DNA of 64,000 bases from Blautia caecimuris (GTDB lineage: Bacteria > Bacillota > Clostridia > Lachnospirales > Lachnospiraceae): assembly GCF_024622975.1 (NCBI RefSeq), contig NZ_JANJZT010000002.1, positions 124,001 to 188,000 of the forward strand, given 5' to 3'. Each line of letters opens with the position of its first letter. The first letter of the stretch is position 1. The notes beneath the pieces are model-generated. The model had not been told where the DNA came from. It saw nothing but the letters and a program-made list of their open reading frames with translations, and searched no databases. A program made the position numbers and the translations under genes. Below are positions 33,042 through 41,324 of the stretch, piece after piece.

Positions 33042-34073
33042 TCAGTCGCAGGCTGCCTTGAATTCTGTCCAGTTTTTGCTGTACTGCTCTTCTGCCTCTG
33101 CACTTACATTCTGTACAATATCGCCTTTTTTCACTGAATCCGGCACTACCAGATCCGGATTTACCAGCTCGTCTGCCGCTTTATTTGTGCTGTAGTAGCC
33201 GATAAAATCTGTACACTGTGCTGCGATCTCCGGCTGAAGGATATAGTCCATAAACTGGTATGCAGCCTCCTTATTTGGAGCCTCGCTTGGAATGAACATT
33301 CCCATAATTCCGAATCCCAGACCTTCTTCCGGATAAACCACTTCAAGCTCCGGATATTCTGCAAGAGCAGCCGTTACCTGTGAAGTATAAAGAAAGCCCA
33401 CACTTGCCTCTCCGTTCAGAAGCGCATTCTGTGTGTTGTCATCCTGGATCAGACGCACGTTGGGAGCCAGCTCCAGAAGCTTTTCTCCGGTTTCTTTGAT
33501 GGAATCTACATCTTCTTCATTCATGCTCTTTCCAAGCATCAGATTGGTGATTCCATTGATCACACGGTAGTTGGCAACCAGGGCAATGCTGTCTTCCAGA
33601 GACGGATCCCAGAGATCTGCATATCCCTTAATATCAATGTCAACCATTTCCGGATCATACACGATCAGGGGGATTCCTGCACCATAAGGAACCGTATATG
33701 CATCCTCCGGGTCATAAAACTGGCCCTGATAAAGAGGGTTGATATTTTCAAAGCCGGACAGCTTTGATTTATCCAGCTTTTCTGCCAGGCCTTCCTGGAT
33801 CACATTTTCCAGAATGTAATCGTCCGCAATTACAATGTCATAATCTCCGCCCTTTGCCATGGAAAGCTTTTCCAGCATGGTTTCGTCTGTGTCAAAGTTG
33901 GAATATATGATCTTTACGCCTGTTTCTTTTTCAAATCCGTCCAGTACCTCCTGGGGGAACATATTTTCCCAGGTAAACAGTACCAGCTCCTTATCAGAAT
34001 CTGCGCTGACCGGAACCGCTGCCGCAGTTACTGTCAGAGCTGCACATAACGCCATTACAAATGATTTTTTCAT
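33042..34073 (-). CDS. potD: Spermidine/putrescine-binding protein PotD
   Basis: Extracellular binding protein, 343 residues. KELVLFTWENMFPQEVLDGFEKETG is the PotD-type start of the mature domain, followed by YDIVIADDYILENVIQEG and the C-terminal NKEAAYQFMDYIL. The signal peptide (residues 1-25) ends in VSA-DSD and has no lipobox; the only Cys (C10) lies in the middle of the hydrophobic core. In a Gram-positive this is unusual because the protein would not be anchored, unless the signal peptide is kept as an anchor. It follows potC by 48 bases. Confidence 0.92.
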   Translation of the reverse strand: MKKSFVMALCAALTVTAAAVPVSADSDKELVLFTWENMFPQEVLDGFEKETGVKIIYSNFDTDETMLEKLSMAKGGDYDIVIADDYILENVIQEGLAEKLDKSKLSGFENINPLYQGQFYDPEDAYTVPYGAGIPLIVYDPEMVDIDIKGYADLWDPSLEDSIALVANYRVINGITNLMLGKSMNEEDVDSIKETGEKLLELAPNVRLIQDDNTQNALLNGEASVGFLYTSQVTAALAEYPELEVVYPEEGLGFGIMGMFIPSEAPNKEAAYQFMDYILQPEIAAQCTDFIGYYSTNKAADELVNPDLVVPDSVKKGDIVQNVSAEAEEQYSKNWTEFKAACD

Positions 34074-34121
34074 GTTGTCCTCCTCTATCTGTTATTTTAA
34101 TCTGTACTATTTTAGTATAAC

Positions 34122-34928
34122 CTATTTTTGTTTTGTTGAAAAGAGTCTGTTTTTCCCTTTTACCAGTCTGGTGATCAGCGTATACACCAGAAGCACTGCC
34201 AGAGTAAATGCAAGCATCAGGGTACAGAGTGCATTGATCTCAGGCGTCACTCCTGTTTTCAGCTGTGTGTAAACCTTTACGGGCAGGGTGGAGATCCGGG
34301 GTCCGTTTACAAAAATACTGATCACCACATCATCCATGGACATGGCAAATGCCAGAAGAGAGCCTGACATAACTGCCGGCATAATAAGAGGCAGCGTAAT
34401 ATCCCAGAAAGCCCGGAAGCTTCCTGCGCCAAGATCACGGGCCGCCTCTTCCAGAGACGGATCCATTCCTGCAAGTCTTGCTTTTACCTCCATCAGAATA
34501 TAGGGAACACAGAAAACCGTGTGGCCCAGAAGAAGAGTCAGCATTCCGAACGGCATATCCAGAAGATAAAAGAATGCCATCAGTACCATTCCCAGAATGA
34601 TCTCCGGGATCATCAGCGGAAGAATGGATATATATTCCAGAGCCCCTTTTGTTTTCCAGTGTATTCTGGAAAGTCCCACTGCTCCCAGAGTTCCGATCAC
34701 CGCGGAAACAAGACAGCTTGCTGCGCCCAGTACCAGACTGTTTCCCAGAGCCTCGATCATGGCTCTGTCATTTAAAAGCTCCTGATACCATTTAAGGGAA
34801 AATCCCGTAAACCGCACAGGAAGCCTGGACTCGTTAAAGGAAAAAATAATCACCACTGCCACCGGCAGATACATCAGAAAAAACACAATTCCAAGATACA
34901 GCCCGGAGAGCTTCGTATTTTTTTTCAT
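34122..34928 (-). CDS. potC: Spermidine/putrescine ABC transporter permease PotC
   Basis: Membrane component of the second polyamine-type system, 268 residues, six helices. EAA motif EEAARDLGAGSFRAFWDITLPLIMPA (about 160-185) and FAMSMDDVVIS are conserved. Overlaps potB by ATGA. Unlike the first system, permease and binding protein are separate genes here. Confidence 0.94.
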   Translation of the reverse strand: MKKNTKLSGLYLGIVFFLMYLPVAVVIIFSFNESRLPVRFTGFSLKWYQELLNDRAMIEALGNSLVLGAASCLVSAVIGTLGAVGLSRIHWKTKGALEYISILPLMIPEIILGMVLMAFFYLLDMPFGMLTLLLGHTVFCVPYILMEVKARLAGMDPSLEEAARDLGAGSFRAFWDITLPLIMPAVMSGSLLAFAMSMDDVVISIFVNGPRISTLPVKVYTQLKTGVTPEINALCTLMLAFTLAVLLVYTLITRLVKGKNRLFSTKQK

Positions 34929-35791
34929 CCGATTCCCTCCAATTCTTTTACATTTGTTATTTTACGGTAAAGACCGATCATCAGTGAGGTAAGGATCATC
35001 AGCACCACTGCAAGAGCTGCCGCAAAGGGCCAGTTATTTCCCCTTGTCATCTGCTCCTGGATCAGACTTCCTACCAGAACGATCTTATTTCCTCCCAGGA
35101 TGTCCGCTATAAAGAACAGTCCCATAGACGGAATAAAGGTAAGGATCACTCCTGACAGAAGTCCCGGAAGGGTCAGCTTAAAGGAAACGGTCCAGAATGC
35201 CTTTATTTTTCCCGCCCCAAGGTCACGGGCTGCCTCCACAAGAGACCAGTCCAGCTTTTCCGCACTGGAATATACGGAAAGGATCATAAAGGGCAGAAGT
35301 ACATAAACCATACCCACTACAATAGCCGGATAGCTGTACAGGATTTTCAGCGGCTTATCAATGATACCCAGCCCCTTTAAAATATAATTCAGCACACCCT
35401 TGTTCTGAAGGATGATGATCCATCCGTAAAGACGGATCAGGGAATTGATCCAGAAGGGCAGCATCAGAAGAAGCATGGCTCTTTTTTTCCAGGTATCAGA
35501 CATTTTTGCCATAAAATACCCGAAAGGATATCCCACCAGACAGATGATCACCGTACTGGTCAGGGCAAGCTGAAAGGATTCCCGGAAGGTCTGAAGATAA
35601 ACCGGGTCCAGAATTTTTCTGTAATTTTCCAGGGTCAGGTTCCACTCCACGGAGGTTCCGCTTCCCGGCTGGGCGAAGCTAAGAGCCACCATATAAATAA
35701 GAGGTCCTGCCACAAACACCAGCGTAAAAAAATACAGAGGCAGGATCATCCACACTGAGGTGGTTTTCTTTTTTGCTTTTGTTCCTTTCAT
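34925..35791 (-). CDS. potB: Spermidine/putrescine ABC transporter permease PotB
   Basis: Membrane component, 288 residues, first helix about 13-35, EAA motif EAARDLGAGKIKAFWTVSFKLTLPG (about 180-204). The start is set at 35791, two bases after the potA stop, with GGGAGG nearby. The frame stays open to 36010, but that part overlaps potA and has a composition (Arg, Cys, Gly rich) unlike a transporter. Confidence 0.93.
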   Translation of the reverse strand: MKGTKAKKKTTSVWMILPLYFFTLVFVAGPLIYMVALSFAQPGSGTSVEWNLTLENYRKILDPVYLQTFRESFQLALTSTVIICLVGYPFGYFMAKMSDTWKKRAMLLLMLPFWINSLIRLYGWIIILQNKGVLNYILKGLGIIDKPLKILYSYPAIVVGMVYVLLPFMILSVYSSAEKLDWSLVEAARDLGAGKIKAFWTVSFKLTLPGLLSGVILTFIPSMGLFFIADILGGNKIVLVGSLIQEQMTRGNNWPFAAALAVVLMILTSLMIGLYRKITNVKELEGIG

Positions 35792-35793
35792 CC

Positions 35794-36888
35794 TCAGGCC
35801 TCCCCGCCTTCCCGGACAGCATCCCGGTCTACAAGAACCGCATCCTCCGGCGCAAAGCACACGCTGACTGTCTGCCCCTGCTGCACTCTCGCATCTATGC
35901 CATAGCGGCTTGCCACAAGCTCTGTCCCGTCTGTAAGCTTCAGAACAACCCGAAGAAGTCCTCCTGCAAAGGTTTTTTCCGTTACCACTGCCGAAAGGCC
36001 GCAGGAACATTCCTCGTCAATTCTTATGTTTTCGCTCCGCACTGCCAGAGTCACTTTTTCTCCGGGCCGGATTGTCTCATTGTGAGAATCCGCCTGAATA
36101 TGGCCTCCTGAAATATTAACAGCTACCTTTCCGTTTTCTGTGGCTCCTGCCACTCCTTTCAGGATATTCGCATTTCCCACAAAGGTTGCCACATAGCTTG
36201 TGCGGGGATGATTGTAGATTTCATCCGGAGTTCCGATCTGTTCAAAGGTTCCGTGATTCATTACCGCGATCCGGTCGGACATGTTAATAGCCTCCTCCTG
36301 ATCGTGAGTAATATAAATAAACGTAATGCCAAGCTTTTTCTGGAGCCGCTTTAATTCCACCTGCATGGCCCGTCTCAGCTGAAGGTCAAGAGCTCCCAGA
36401 GGCTCGTCAAGAAGAAGCACCCTCGGATTATTAATAAGGGCTCTGGCAATGGCAACTCTTTGCTTCTGACCGCCTGAAAGCTCAGAGGGCTTTCTTTTTT
36501 CATAGCCGGGAAGCTGCACCAGCTCCAGCATTTCCTTTACTCTTCTGCGGATTTCAGTCCTGGGAACCTTTTTCAGCCTCAGACCGTAACCGATATTATC
36601 TGCCACATTCATATGAGGAAAAAGAGCATAGTTCTGAAATACCGTGTTTACATCCCGGTCCTCCGGATTCAGAGCAGTTACATCCTTTCCATCCAGAAAC
36701 ACCTGTCCCGCATCCGGCATTTCAAGTCCTGCAATAATACGCAGCGTTGTTGTCTTTCCACATCCGGAAGATCCCAGAAGGGTAATAAACTCACCTTTTT
36801 CAATAGCAAGACTGATGCCCTTTAAAACTTCCTCCTCATTTGAAAATCCTTTTCTGATATTTTTTAATTCCAAACACTTTTCTGTCAT
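35794..36888 (-). CDS. potA: Spermidine/putrescine ABC transporter ATPase PotA
   Basis: First gene of the second pot operon, 364 residues. Walker [12 protein letters not shown] (about 37-47), signature [15 protein letters not shown] (about 134-148), Walker [13 protein letters not shown]-loop THDQEEA, C-terminal TOBE domain (about 275-350). The nearest strong ribosome binding site, AAGGAGG, is 17 bases from the ATG, unusually far; no closer start codon fits. About 60% similar in layout to the other PotA, so the two systems probably differ in ligand. Confidence 0.93.
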   Translation of the reverse strand: MTEKCLELKNIRKGFSNEEEVLKGISLAIEKGEFITLLGSSGCGKTTTLRIIAGLEMPDAGQVFLDGKDVTALNPEDRDVNTVFQNYALFPHMNVADNIGYGLRLKKVPRTEIRRRVKEMLELVQLPGYEKRKPSELSGGQKQRVAIARALINNPRVLLLDEPLGALDLQLRRAMQVELKRLQKKLGITFIYITHDQEEAINMSDRIAVMNHGTFEQIGTPDEIYNHPRTSYVATFVGNANILKGVAGATENGKVAVNISGGHIQADSHNETIRPGEKVTLAVRSENIRIDEECSCGLSAVVTEKTFAGGLLRVVLKLTDGTELVASRYGIDARVQQGQTVSVCFAPEDAVLVDRDAVREGGEA

Positions 36889-36963
36889 CTCTGTTTTTTA
36901 TACTGCCTCCTTACTGTTTCTGTCCCGCACACATTTTCTGTCCGGGATGCTTTTATTTATATC

Positions 36964-37104
36964 GTTACTGTCTGCACCTCACTGTCCCGGAAGGTGTTCT
37001 GATATATATTCCAAAGTTCCGGGACATACGGGGCAAAATGCCATCAACAAAAGCGATTTGGAATGCGTTTTGACCAGGTTTCTGTGAACGGAGTGATCAG
37101 TAAC
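36964..37104 (-). repeat. Hairpin repeat element, copy B (diverged)
   Basis: Reverse complement of the element at 9548-9689, 141 bp long. In the same orientation as copy A it begins GTTACTGATCACTCCG and ends GCAGACAGTAAC, and shares TCACTCCGTTCACAG exactly plus many later blocks (for example GTATGTC-CGGAA-TTTGG). I see no clear target duplication around this copy. It lies between the potA promoter region and the M20 gene stop codon ten bases further on. Confidence 0.75.
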
Positions 37105-37113
37105 TCTATATAT

Positions 37114-38469
37114 TTACATTTGCTTTTCAATATACTCTATATATTGTTTTTTGTCAAAAACCGGAGTGAAATCATCCACGATTTTTTTTGCCTCCCGGGC
37201 ATCGTTTCTCAAAAGCCGGTAAATGGCAAGCGCCATAAGCTTTGCCGGAAGAATATATGCCTTTTCTTCATCTGTGATCCGGAAATCTTCTCCGTGAAGC
37301 CGGCCTTCAAAGCCCCGGAAGGTAAAATTTACTATCGGAAACAGCTGGGTAAGATCTCCCATATCCGTACATGCATTGTTAAAGTCTCCCGGCTTCACAG
37401 TACGAAAAGAAACTCCCAACGCCTCTGCCGCCTGAACCAGCGCCGGATCCGCCTCCCTTGGACGGACAGGCATGTAGCCGGGAATCCTTTCTCTTTCAAT
37501 TTTTCCGCCGAAAGCATAGGCAGCTCCGTCATAGGCCCGGTCGATCATCTCCTGTACTTCCTGAATCCGTTCCAGAGAAGATGCTCTGATCTTTGTTTCC
37601 ACAACCGCCTCATCCGGCACACTGTTTACCACATCTCCGGCTTTTCGGATTACATTGTGAAGCCGCACATGATCCTCCTCCCGGAAGTTTTCCCGCATCA
37701 GTCCCATCATCTGAATGGCGCTTGAGGCAATACTTAGCGCGTTGACGCCATTCCAGGGATCAATGGCTGCATGGGCTGCTTTTCCCCGGACGGTCACTCG
37801 TTCTGCTGTAAAACCATTGCAGGCAGGATTCCCCAGATAAAAGTCCTCTTCAACCGGAACCATATGTACATGAGTCGTCATCACAAGATCTGTATTGTCA
37901 AACTCTCCTCTTCGGATCATTTCACTTTTGCCGGAACCGAAACAGATTCCCTGTTTCCGAAGGGCTGTTCTTTTATCTGCATCAATGTATTCTTCTGCAG
38001 GCACAGCCAAAAAAGTCAGAGAGCCTGTAATCTGTTTTCTGATCTCAGGATCTGCAAAAACCATTGCCGCCCCGGCCAGCACAGCCATCTGAGCATGGTG
38101 GCCGCAGGCGTGGGCTGTGCCGTTCTGCGCATCTGCCATCGGGTGAGCTTTGCATCCAATGGCATCCATCTCCCCGATCACTGAAATATTCGGAAACTTT
38201 CCCGTACTTTTTCCTGCAGCGTTTTTTCCTGCTCCGGATATCCGTTCCAGACCTCCGTCCTGGCTGTTCCAGCCGCCCCGGACTCCGGTCAGGGCAATTC
38301 CCTCCTGAACCTCATATCCATATTTTTTCAGAAGCTCTGCTGTTTTTTTCGCTGTTCGTACTTCCTGAAAGCCAGGCTCCGGATGCCCTTCAATATCCCT
38401 GGCAAAATCCAGAATCTCCTGTCTGTGCTCTTCTATAAGATCAATGATCCGCTGTTCTGTTTCATCCAT
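37114..38469 (-). CDS. M20-family amidohydrolase (AbgB-like)
   Basis: Zinc-dependent cytoplasmic amidohydrolase, 451 residues. GHPEPGFQE (about 27-35) opens the domain. Metal or catalytic motifs follow: ACGHHAQMAVLAGAA (about 120), PAEEY (about 165) and CTDMGDLTQLFP near 370. It belongs to the M20D branch that removes acyl or aminobenzoyl groups from amino acids; the precise substrate is not clear. Start at 38469 after GAGGAGAACC rather than at 38559. Single gene, close to repeat copy B at its 3' end. Confidence 0.88.
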   Translation of the reverse strand: MDETEQRIIDLIEEHRQEILDFARDIEGHPEPGFQEVRTAKKTAELLKKYGYEVQEGIALTGVRGGWNSQDGGLERISGAGKNAAGKSTGKFPNISVIGEMDAIGCKAHPMADAQNGTAHACGHHAQMAVLAGAAMVFADPEIRKQITGSLTFLAVPAEEYIDADKRTALRKQGICFGSGKSEMIRRGEFDNTDLVMTTHVHMVPVEEDFYLGNPACNGFTAERVTVRGKAAHAAIDPWNGVNALSIASSAIQMMGLMRENFREEDHVRLHNVIRKAGDVVNSVPDEAVVETKIRASSLERIQEVQEMIDRAYDGAAYAFGGKIERERIPGYMPVRPREADPALVQAAEALGVSFRTVKPGDFNNACTDMGDLTQLFPIVNFTFRGFEGRLHGEDFRITDEEKAYILPAKLMALAIYRLLRNDAREAKKIVDDFTPVFDKKQYIEYIEKQM

Positions 38470-38693
38470 AACGGTTCTCCTCATAAATAAGTATATCGCC
38501 AATAAAAAGGATGGGGTTTCGCTTATCCTTTCTGTCAGTTTATACATGATCTGAAACATCTTACTGATATTTAATCATACCATAATCTCTGTCTATTGCA
38601 AGTGTCAGCAAAACCAAAATCCATTTGCAAAAGCAACATTTCCGTTTTCCTGAACAACCTTCCTGCTCCTGGTTTTTCCTGTAAAAACAAAAA

Positions 38694-38722
38694 ACTGTTC
38701 TCTCATTTTCTGAAAGAACAGT
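38694..38722 (-). terminator. Terminator of tRNA-Thr
   Basis: Minus-strand stem ACTGTTCT/AGAACAGT (8 bp) followed by TTTTTTGTTTTTAC. It is about 50 bases beyond the tRNA 3' end. Confidence 0.8.
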
Positions 38723-38770
38723 CATTTTATTTGGATCGTATATATCACTTACTGATATCTGTATCATAAA

Positions 38771-38843
38771 AGCTGGAAATGAGACTCGAACTCACGACCC
38801 CTTCATTACGAGTGAAGTGCTCTACCGACTGAGCTATTCCAGC
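38771..38843 (-). tRNA. tRNA-Thr (CGU anticodon)
   Basis: A 73-base cloverleaf on the minus strand. Acceptor stem GCTGGAA/TTCCAGC pairs at 7 of 7; the anticodon stem CTTCA/TGAAG encloses the loop CTCGTAA with anticodon CGT (CGU in RNA); the T-arm has GAGTTCGAGTCTC. CCA is not encoded and the discriminator base is T. It is a single-gene unit with its own terminator. An integrase remnant lies on its 5' side. Confidence 0.95.
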
Positions 38844-38964
38844 CTGTGACAACGGAAATCAAAGATTTTCCTTTATTTCCGCATGTTATAAGGGTTTTTA
38901 GCAGATTTTCCAACTGGTTAAGTATTACTTCGCTGTACCTTATAATACCATCTAATGTTATTCT

Positions 38965-39050
38965 AACTATGGTAAAACTATGGTAATTTCTTTCCTGCTT
39001 TTACCCTATTTACTTTTACCATAGTTTTCATTATAGTTATGGTAAAAGTA
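38965..39050 (+). repeat. Integrase arm-type binding repeats
   Basis: AACTATGGTAA occurs twice in perfect tandem (38965-38975, 38976-38986). A 13-bp perfect inverted pair, TACTTTTACCATA (39011-39023) and TATGGTAAAAGTA (39038-39050), repeats the same core twice more. Four copies within 90 bases, just before an integrase with an arm-binding N-terminal domain, fit arm-type sites of a tyrosine integrase. Confidence 0.7.
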
Positions 39051-39169
39051 CAACGTGTTCTCCAAACACATTTATTATCTTAATGCACAAATATAAGATT
39101 GTCAAGTAAAATTAAAAAACTAATCAGCTATTGCGAACATACGTTTTGGATGATTGGAGGTATGATGCA

Positions 39170-39534
39170 ATGGCAAGTCGAAGAAAAAATGGAGAAGGTT
39201 CATGGGGAACCAAAACAATTAATGGAATCAAATATAAATTCTACAAAGATGTAAACGGTAACTATTTCTACGGAAAAACCAATGCAGAAATCAACGCCAA
39301 AAAGGATGCTTATTACGAAAAGTATAAAGATGCTAAGAAAAGTCTTAAAAACAAACTATTGTAGACAAAAGCAAAGAAGTAAGATCTCAGACTTTCGGCG
39401 GTGGAATACTTAAATGGCTCAAAAAGGAAAAATTTTCGGAAGTAAAAAGATCTACTTATGATGGATACGAAGATTGTATTATGGGGGAAAGTATAGGATA
39501 TGATGGTTATAGATTGGCTGATAAGCGCAAATGA
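39170..39534 (+). pseudogene. Frameshifted, truncated tyrosine integrase (N-terminal part)
   Basis: Starts at ATG 39170 after GGAGG. MASRRKNGEGSWGTKTINGI and FYGKTNAEINAKKDAYYEKY form the AP2-like arm-binding domain of Tn916-type integrases. The frame then meets a stop at 39362, but another frame carries on with VDKSKEVRSQTFGGGILKWL and STYDGYEDCI, the start of the core-binding domain, until a stop at 39532-39534. The catalytic domain (R-H-R-Y) is missing, replaced by an IS256-type fragment. So this is a dead integrase. The true element end is not visible. Confidence 0.8.
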
Positions 39535-39616
39535 GCCTGTAAAAAAATCTCTGTAAATTAAACACTATAAAGGGCTTCTATGATAAAATATATTAAATCA
39601 TAGGAGGCCTTTTATT
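39535..39616 (+). mobile_element. Left-end region of the IS256-type fragment
   Basis: Directly after the broken integrase come GAGCCTGTAAAAAAATCTCTG and then the inverted pair TTCTATGAT/ATCATAGGA just before the transposase start. The first part is a plausible terminal repeat, the second a hairpin guarding against read-through. With no right end left, the repeat cannot be confirmed. Confidence 0.4.
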
Positions 39617-40282
39617 ATGGCAAACAGAAAAAAGAAGTTTACAAACCAAAACCGATGACAGAAGGAAAAAGAAATCTTATTCAGGGACTACTCCAGGAAT
39701 ACGATATCCAATCAGCTGAGGATATTCAGGAGGCACTTAAAGATCTGCTTTCCGGAGCCCTTCAAGATATGCTTGAAACAGAAATGGACAATCATCTTGG
39801 ATACGATCGTTATGAAAGATCTGGTGAGCCTAATTACCGTAATGGAACAAAGTCTAAAACTGTTCGTAGTAAATACGGTGAATTCGAAGTAGATGTACCT
39901 CAGGATCGCCAAAGTTCTTCTGAACCGCAAGTGCTCCCAAAACGTCAAAAGGATATTTCTGCGATTGATGATAAGATTATTGCAATGTATGCCAAGGGGA
40001 TGACTACACGGCAGATTTCAGAAACCATAGAGGATATTTATGGGTTTGAAGTCAGTGAAGGAATGGTATCCGATATCACAGATAAGCTCCTTCCAAAAAT
40101 CGAGGAATGGCAGAACCGTCCTTTGTCACCTGTGTATCCAATCGTTTTTATTGATGCTGTGCACTTCTCTGTACGGGATGATGGTGTGATCAGGAAGCTG
40201 GCAGCATTGTGGTACTTGGAATCAATGAAGATGGCATGAAAGAAGTCTTAAGCATTATAGTGGGCGAAAATGAAAGCAGTTC
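39617..40282 (+). pseudogene. IS256-family transposase, truncated and frameshifted
   Basis: Mutator-type transposase remnant. The main open part (39655-40239) reads MTEGKRNLIQGLLQEYDIQSAEDIQ, DNHLGYDRYERSGEPNYRNG, FEVDVPQDRQSSSEPQVLPK, IDDKIIAMYAKGMTTRQI and VFIDAVHFSVRDD, with the first catalytic Asp in IDAVHF. The original ATG at 39617 is one frameshift away (an A-run), and a second frameshift near 40203 leads into LGINEDGMKEVLSIIVGENESS. The element then ends abruptly near 40282; over half of the transposase and the right inverted repeat are gone. Confidence 0.8.
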
Positions 40283-40776
40283 AATATATCCAGCTTCTTC
40301 AAGCAAATGGAATCCCGGTACACCCACCATAGTAATTAAATTTTCCTTAAAAGTTGCATCTGCGTTGGGGCATTGTTCCTTTACATGCTCGTATACATGA
40401 AAAGCAAACTGTGATTTCGCTTGTCCTATTTTAGCAAGTTTATCCTTGAGATAATCAATCTTTCCTTGAAAAGTCAAAGTTTTTTTACGAATGTATTTCA
40501 AATAATTTGCGTTGCCCCAGATATCAGGTTCATCTACATTCCGCATATCAAAAACACCAATAACAGGCACATCCTGAAAAGTTGCAATTTCACCTGGATT
40601 AACCGTCTTCCCTTTGAGTATTCTTGATCGAATACATCATGCTCCAGTGCATAAACTTTTCCGGTGTGATAATCAATCATTTCCATGTAAGCTTTGTGAT
40701 CGGAAGAGTATTTCCATCCTAAAGTGCTGTCCTCTGCCATTTTGTAAAGGTGGTTTCTAAGTTCGATTGTTTTCAT
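40283..40776 (-). pseudogene. Broken gene of unknown function, cut by the IS256 fragment
   Basis: A minus-strand gene starting MKTIELRNHLYKMAEDSTLGW. A frameshift near 40615 moves it to the frame reading KTVNPGEIATFQDVPVIGVFD and on through DMRNVDEPDIWGNANYLKYI, EHVKEQCPNADATFKENLI and VPGFHLLEEAGYIE. Downstream it runs into the transposase remnant at about 40282. I do not recognise the family. It has no signal peptide or membrane segment. Reconstructed length is about 160 residues, and the original C terminus is lost or close to it. Confidence 0.6.
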
Positions 40777-40837
40777 TGTTTTTTCATGATTTTGTTCTCC
40801 TTTCTGTGCCTGCTTTTACATTAATTTTGAGTATAAA

Positions 40838-40866
40838 AAAAGAACAAGATAAAACCTGTTCTTTTT
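40838..40866 (-). terminator. Terminator of the toxin-antitoxin pair
   Basis: Minus-strand AAAGAACA-N-TTGTTCTTT stem followed by TTTTTTT, 25 bases beyond the antitoxin stop. Also T-rich in the plus direction. Confidence 0.75.
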
Positions 40867-40888
40867 GAAAACTTTTATAAATTTGCTT

Positions 40889-41074
40889 TTAATCCCAGTT
40901 AATCTCGTTATGAGAAATTGTCGGAGATGTATCTGCTTTTGCTTCTAATATTGCTTCTATTTCGTCCGGAAGTGGTTCTGTCTCAGGAACAAAACGCACT
41001 AAAACTCTATAAATTGTATCAATGTCTTTTTCGGGGATCATATCAATCAAATATTTTATAGTCTCTCTACTCAT
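40889..41074 (-). CDS. Putative RelB-like antitoxin
   Basis: A 61-residue acidic protein: MSRETIKYLIDMIPEKDIDTIY and a C-terminal Asp/Glu-rich tail (PLPDEIEAILEAKA). The size, charge and coupling with a RelE/ParE-like toxin make an antitoxin likely. It overlaps the toxin gene by eight bases, with its GGAGG site inside the toxin end. No clear ribbon-helix-helix DNA-binding motif can be seen by eye, so autoregulation is uncertain. Confidence 0.75.
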   Translation of the reverse strand: MSRETIKYLIDMIPEKDIDTIYRVLVRFVPETEPLPDEIEAILEAKADTSPTISHNEINWD

Positions 41075-41324
41075 TTTTTCCTCCTATAATTTTTTTATAT
41101 ACTTGACCTCTGGGCTTTATATCGTTAATAGTTACAATATCATTTTCAATCGTAAATAACACACGTAAATCTCCAACTCTTAAACGATATTCATTGTCGA
41201 AACCTATTAGTTTTTTGATGTCACCAAATGGTATTTTTTCAATAGCTTCCCGTAAACGTCTTTTTGTAGGACTGTCCGCTGAATTAATATATTTTACAGC
41301 TTTCTTTTTGTATTTTATCTGCAT
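41067..41324 (-). CDS. RelE/ParE-family toxin
   Basis: An 85-residue basic protein: MQIKYKKKAVKYINSADSPTKRRL, GDIKKLIGFDNEYRLRVGDLRVLFTIEN and INDIKPRGQVYKKI. The EYRLRVGDLRVLF block is the classic RelE/ParE signature with Arg residues that contact mRNA or gyrase. The toxin is encoded before the antitoxin, as in HigBA-type order. RelE-like mRNA cleavage and ParE-like gyrase inhibition cannot be told apart here. GAGGAGAATATA precedes the ATG. Confidence 0.85.
   Translation of the reverse strand: MQIKYKKKAVKYINSADSPTKRRLREAIEKIPFGDIKKLIGFDNEYRLRVGDLRVLFTIENDIVTINDIKPRGQVYKKIIGGKNE

Noticed and set aside
38771-38843. tRNA-Thr as the attachment site of the integrase remnant
   Set aside because: The remnant lies at the tRNA 5' end and no duplicated tRNA 3' segment is seen in the window.
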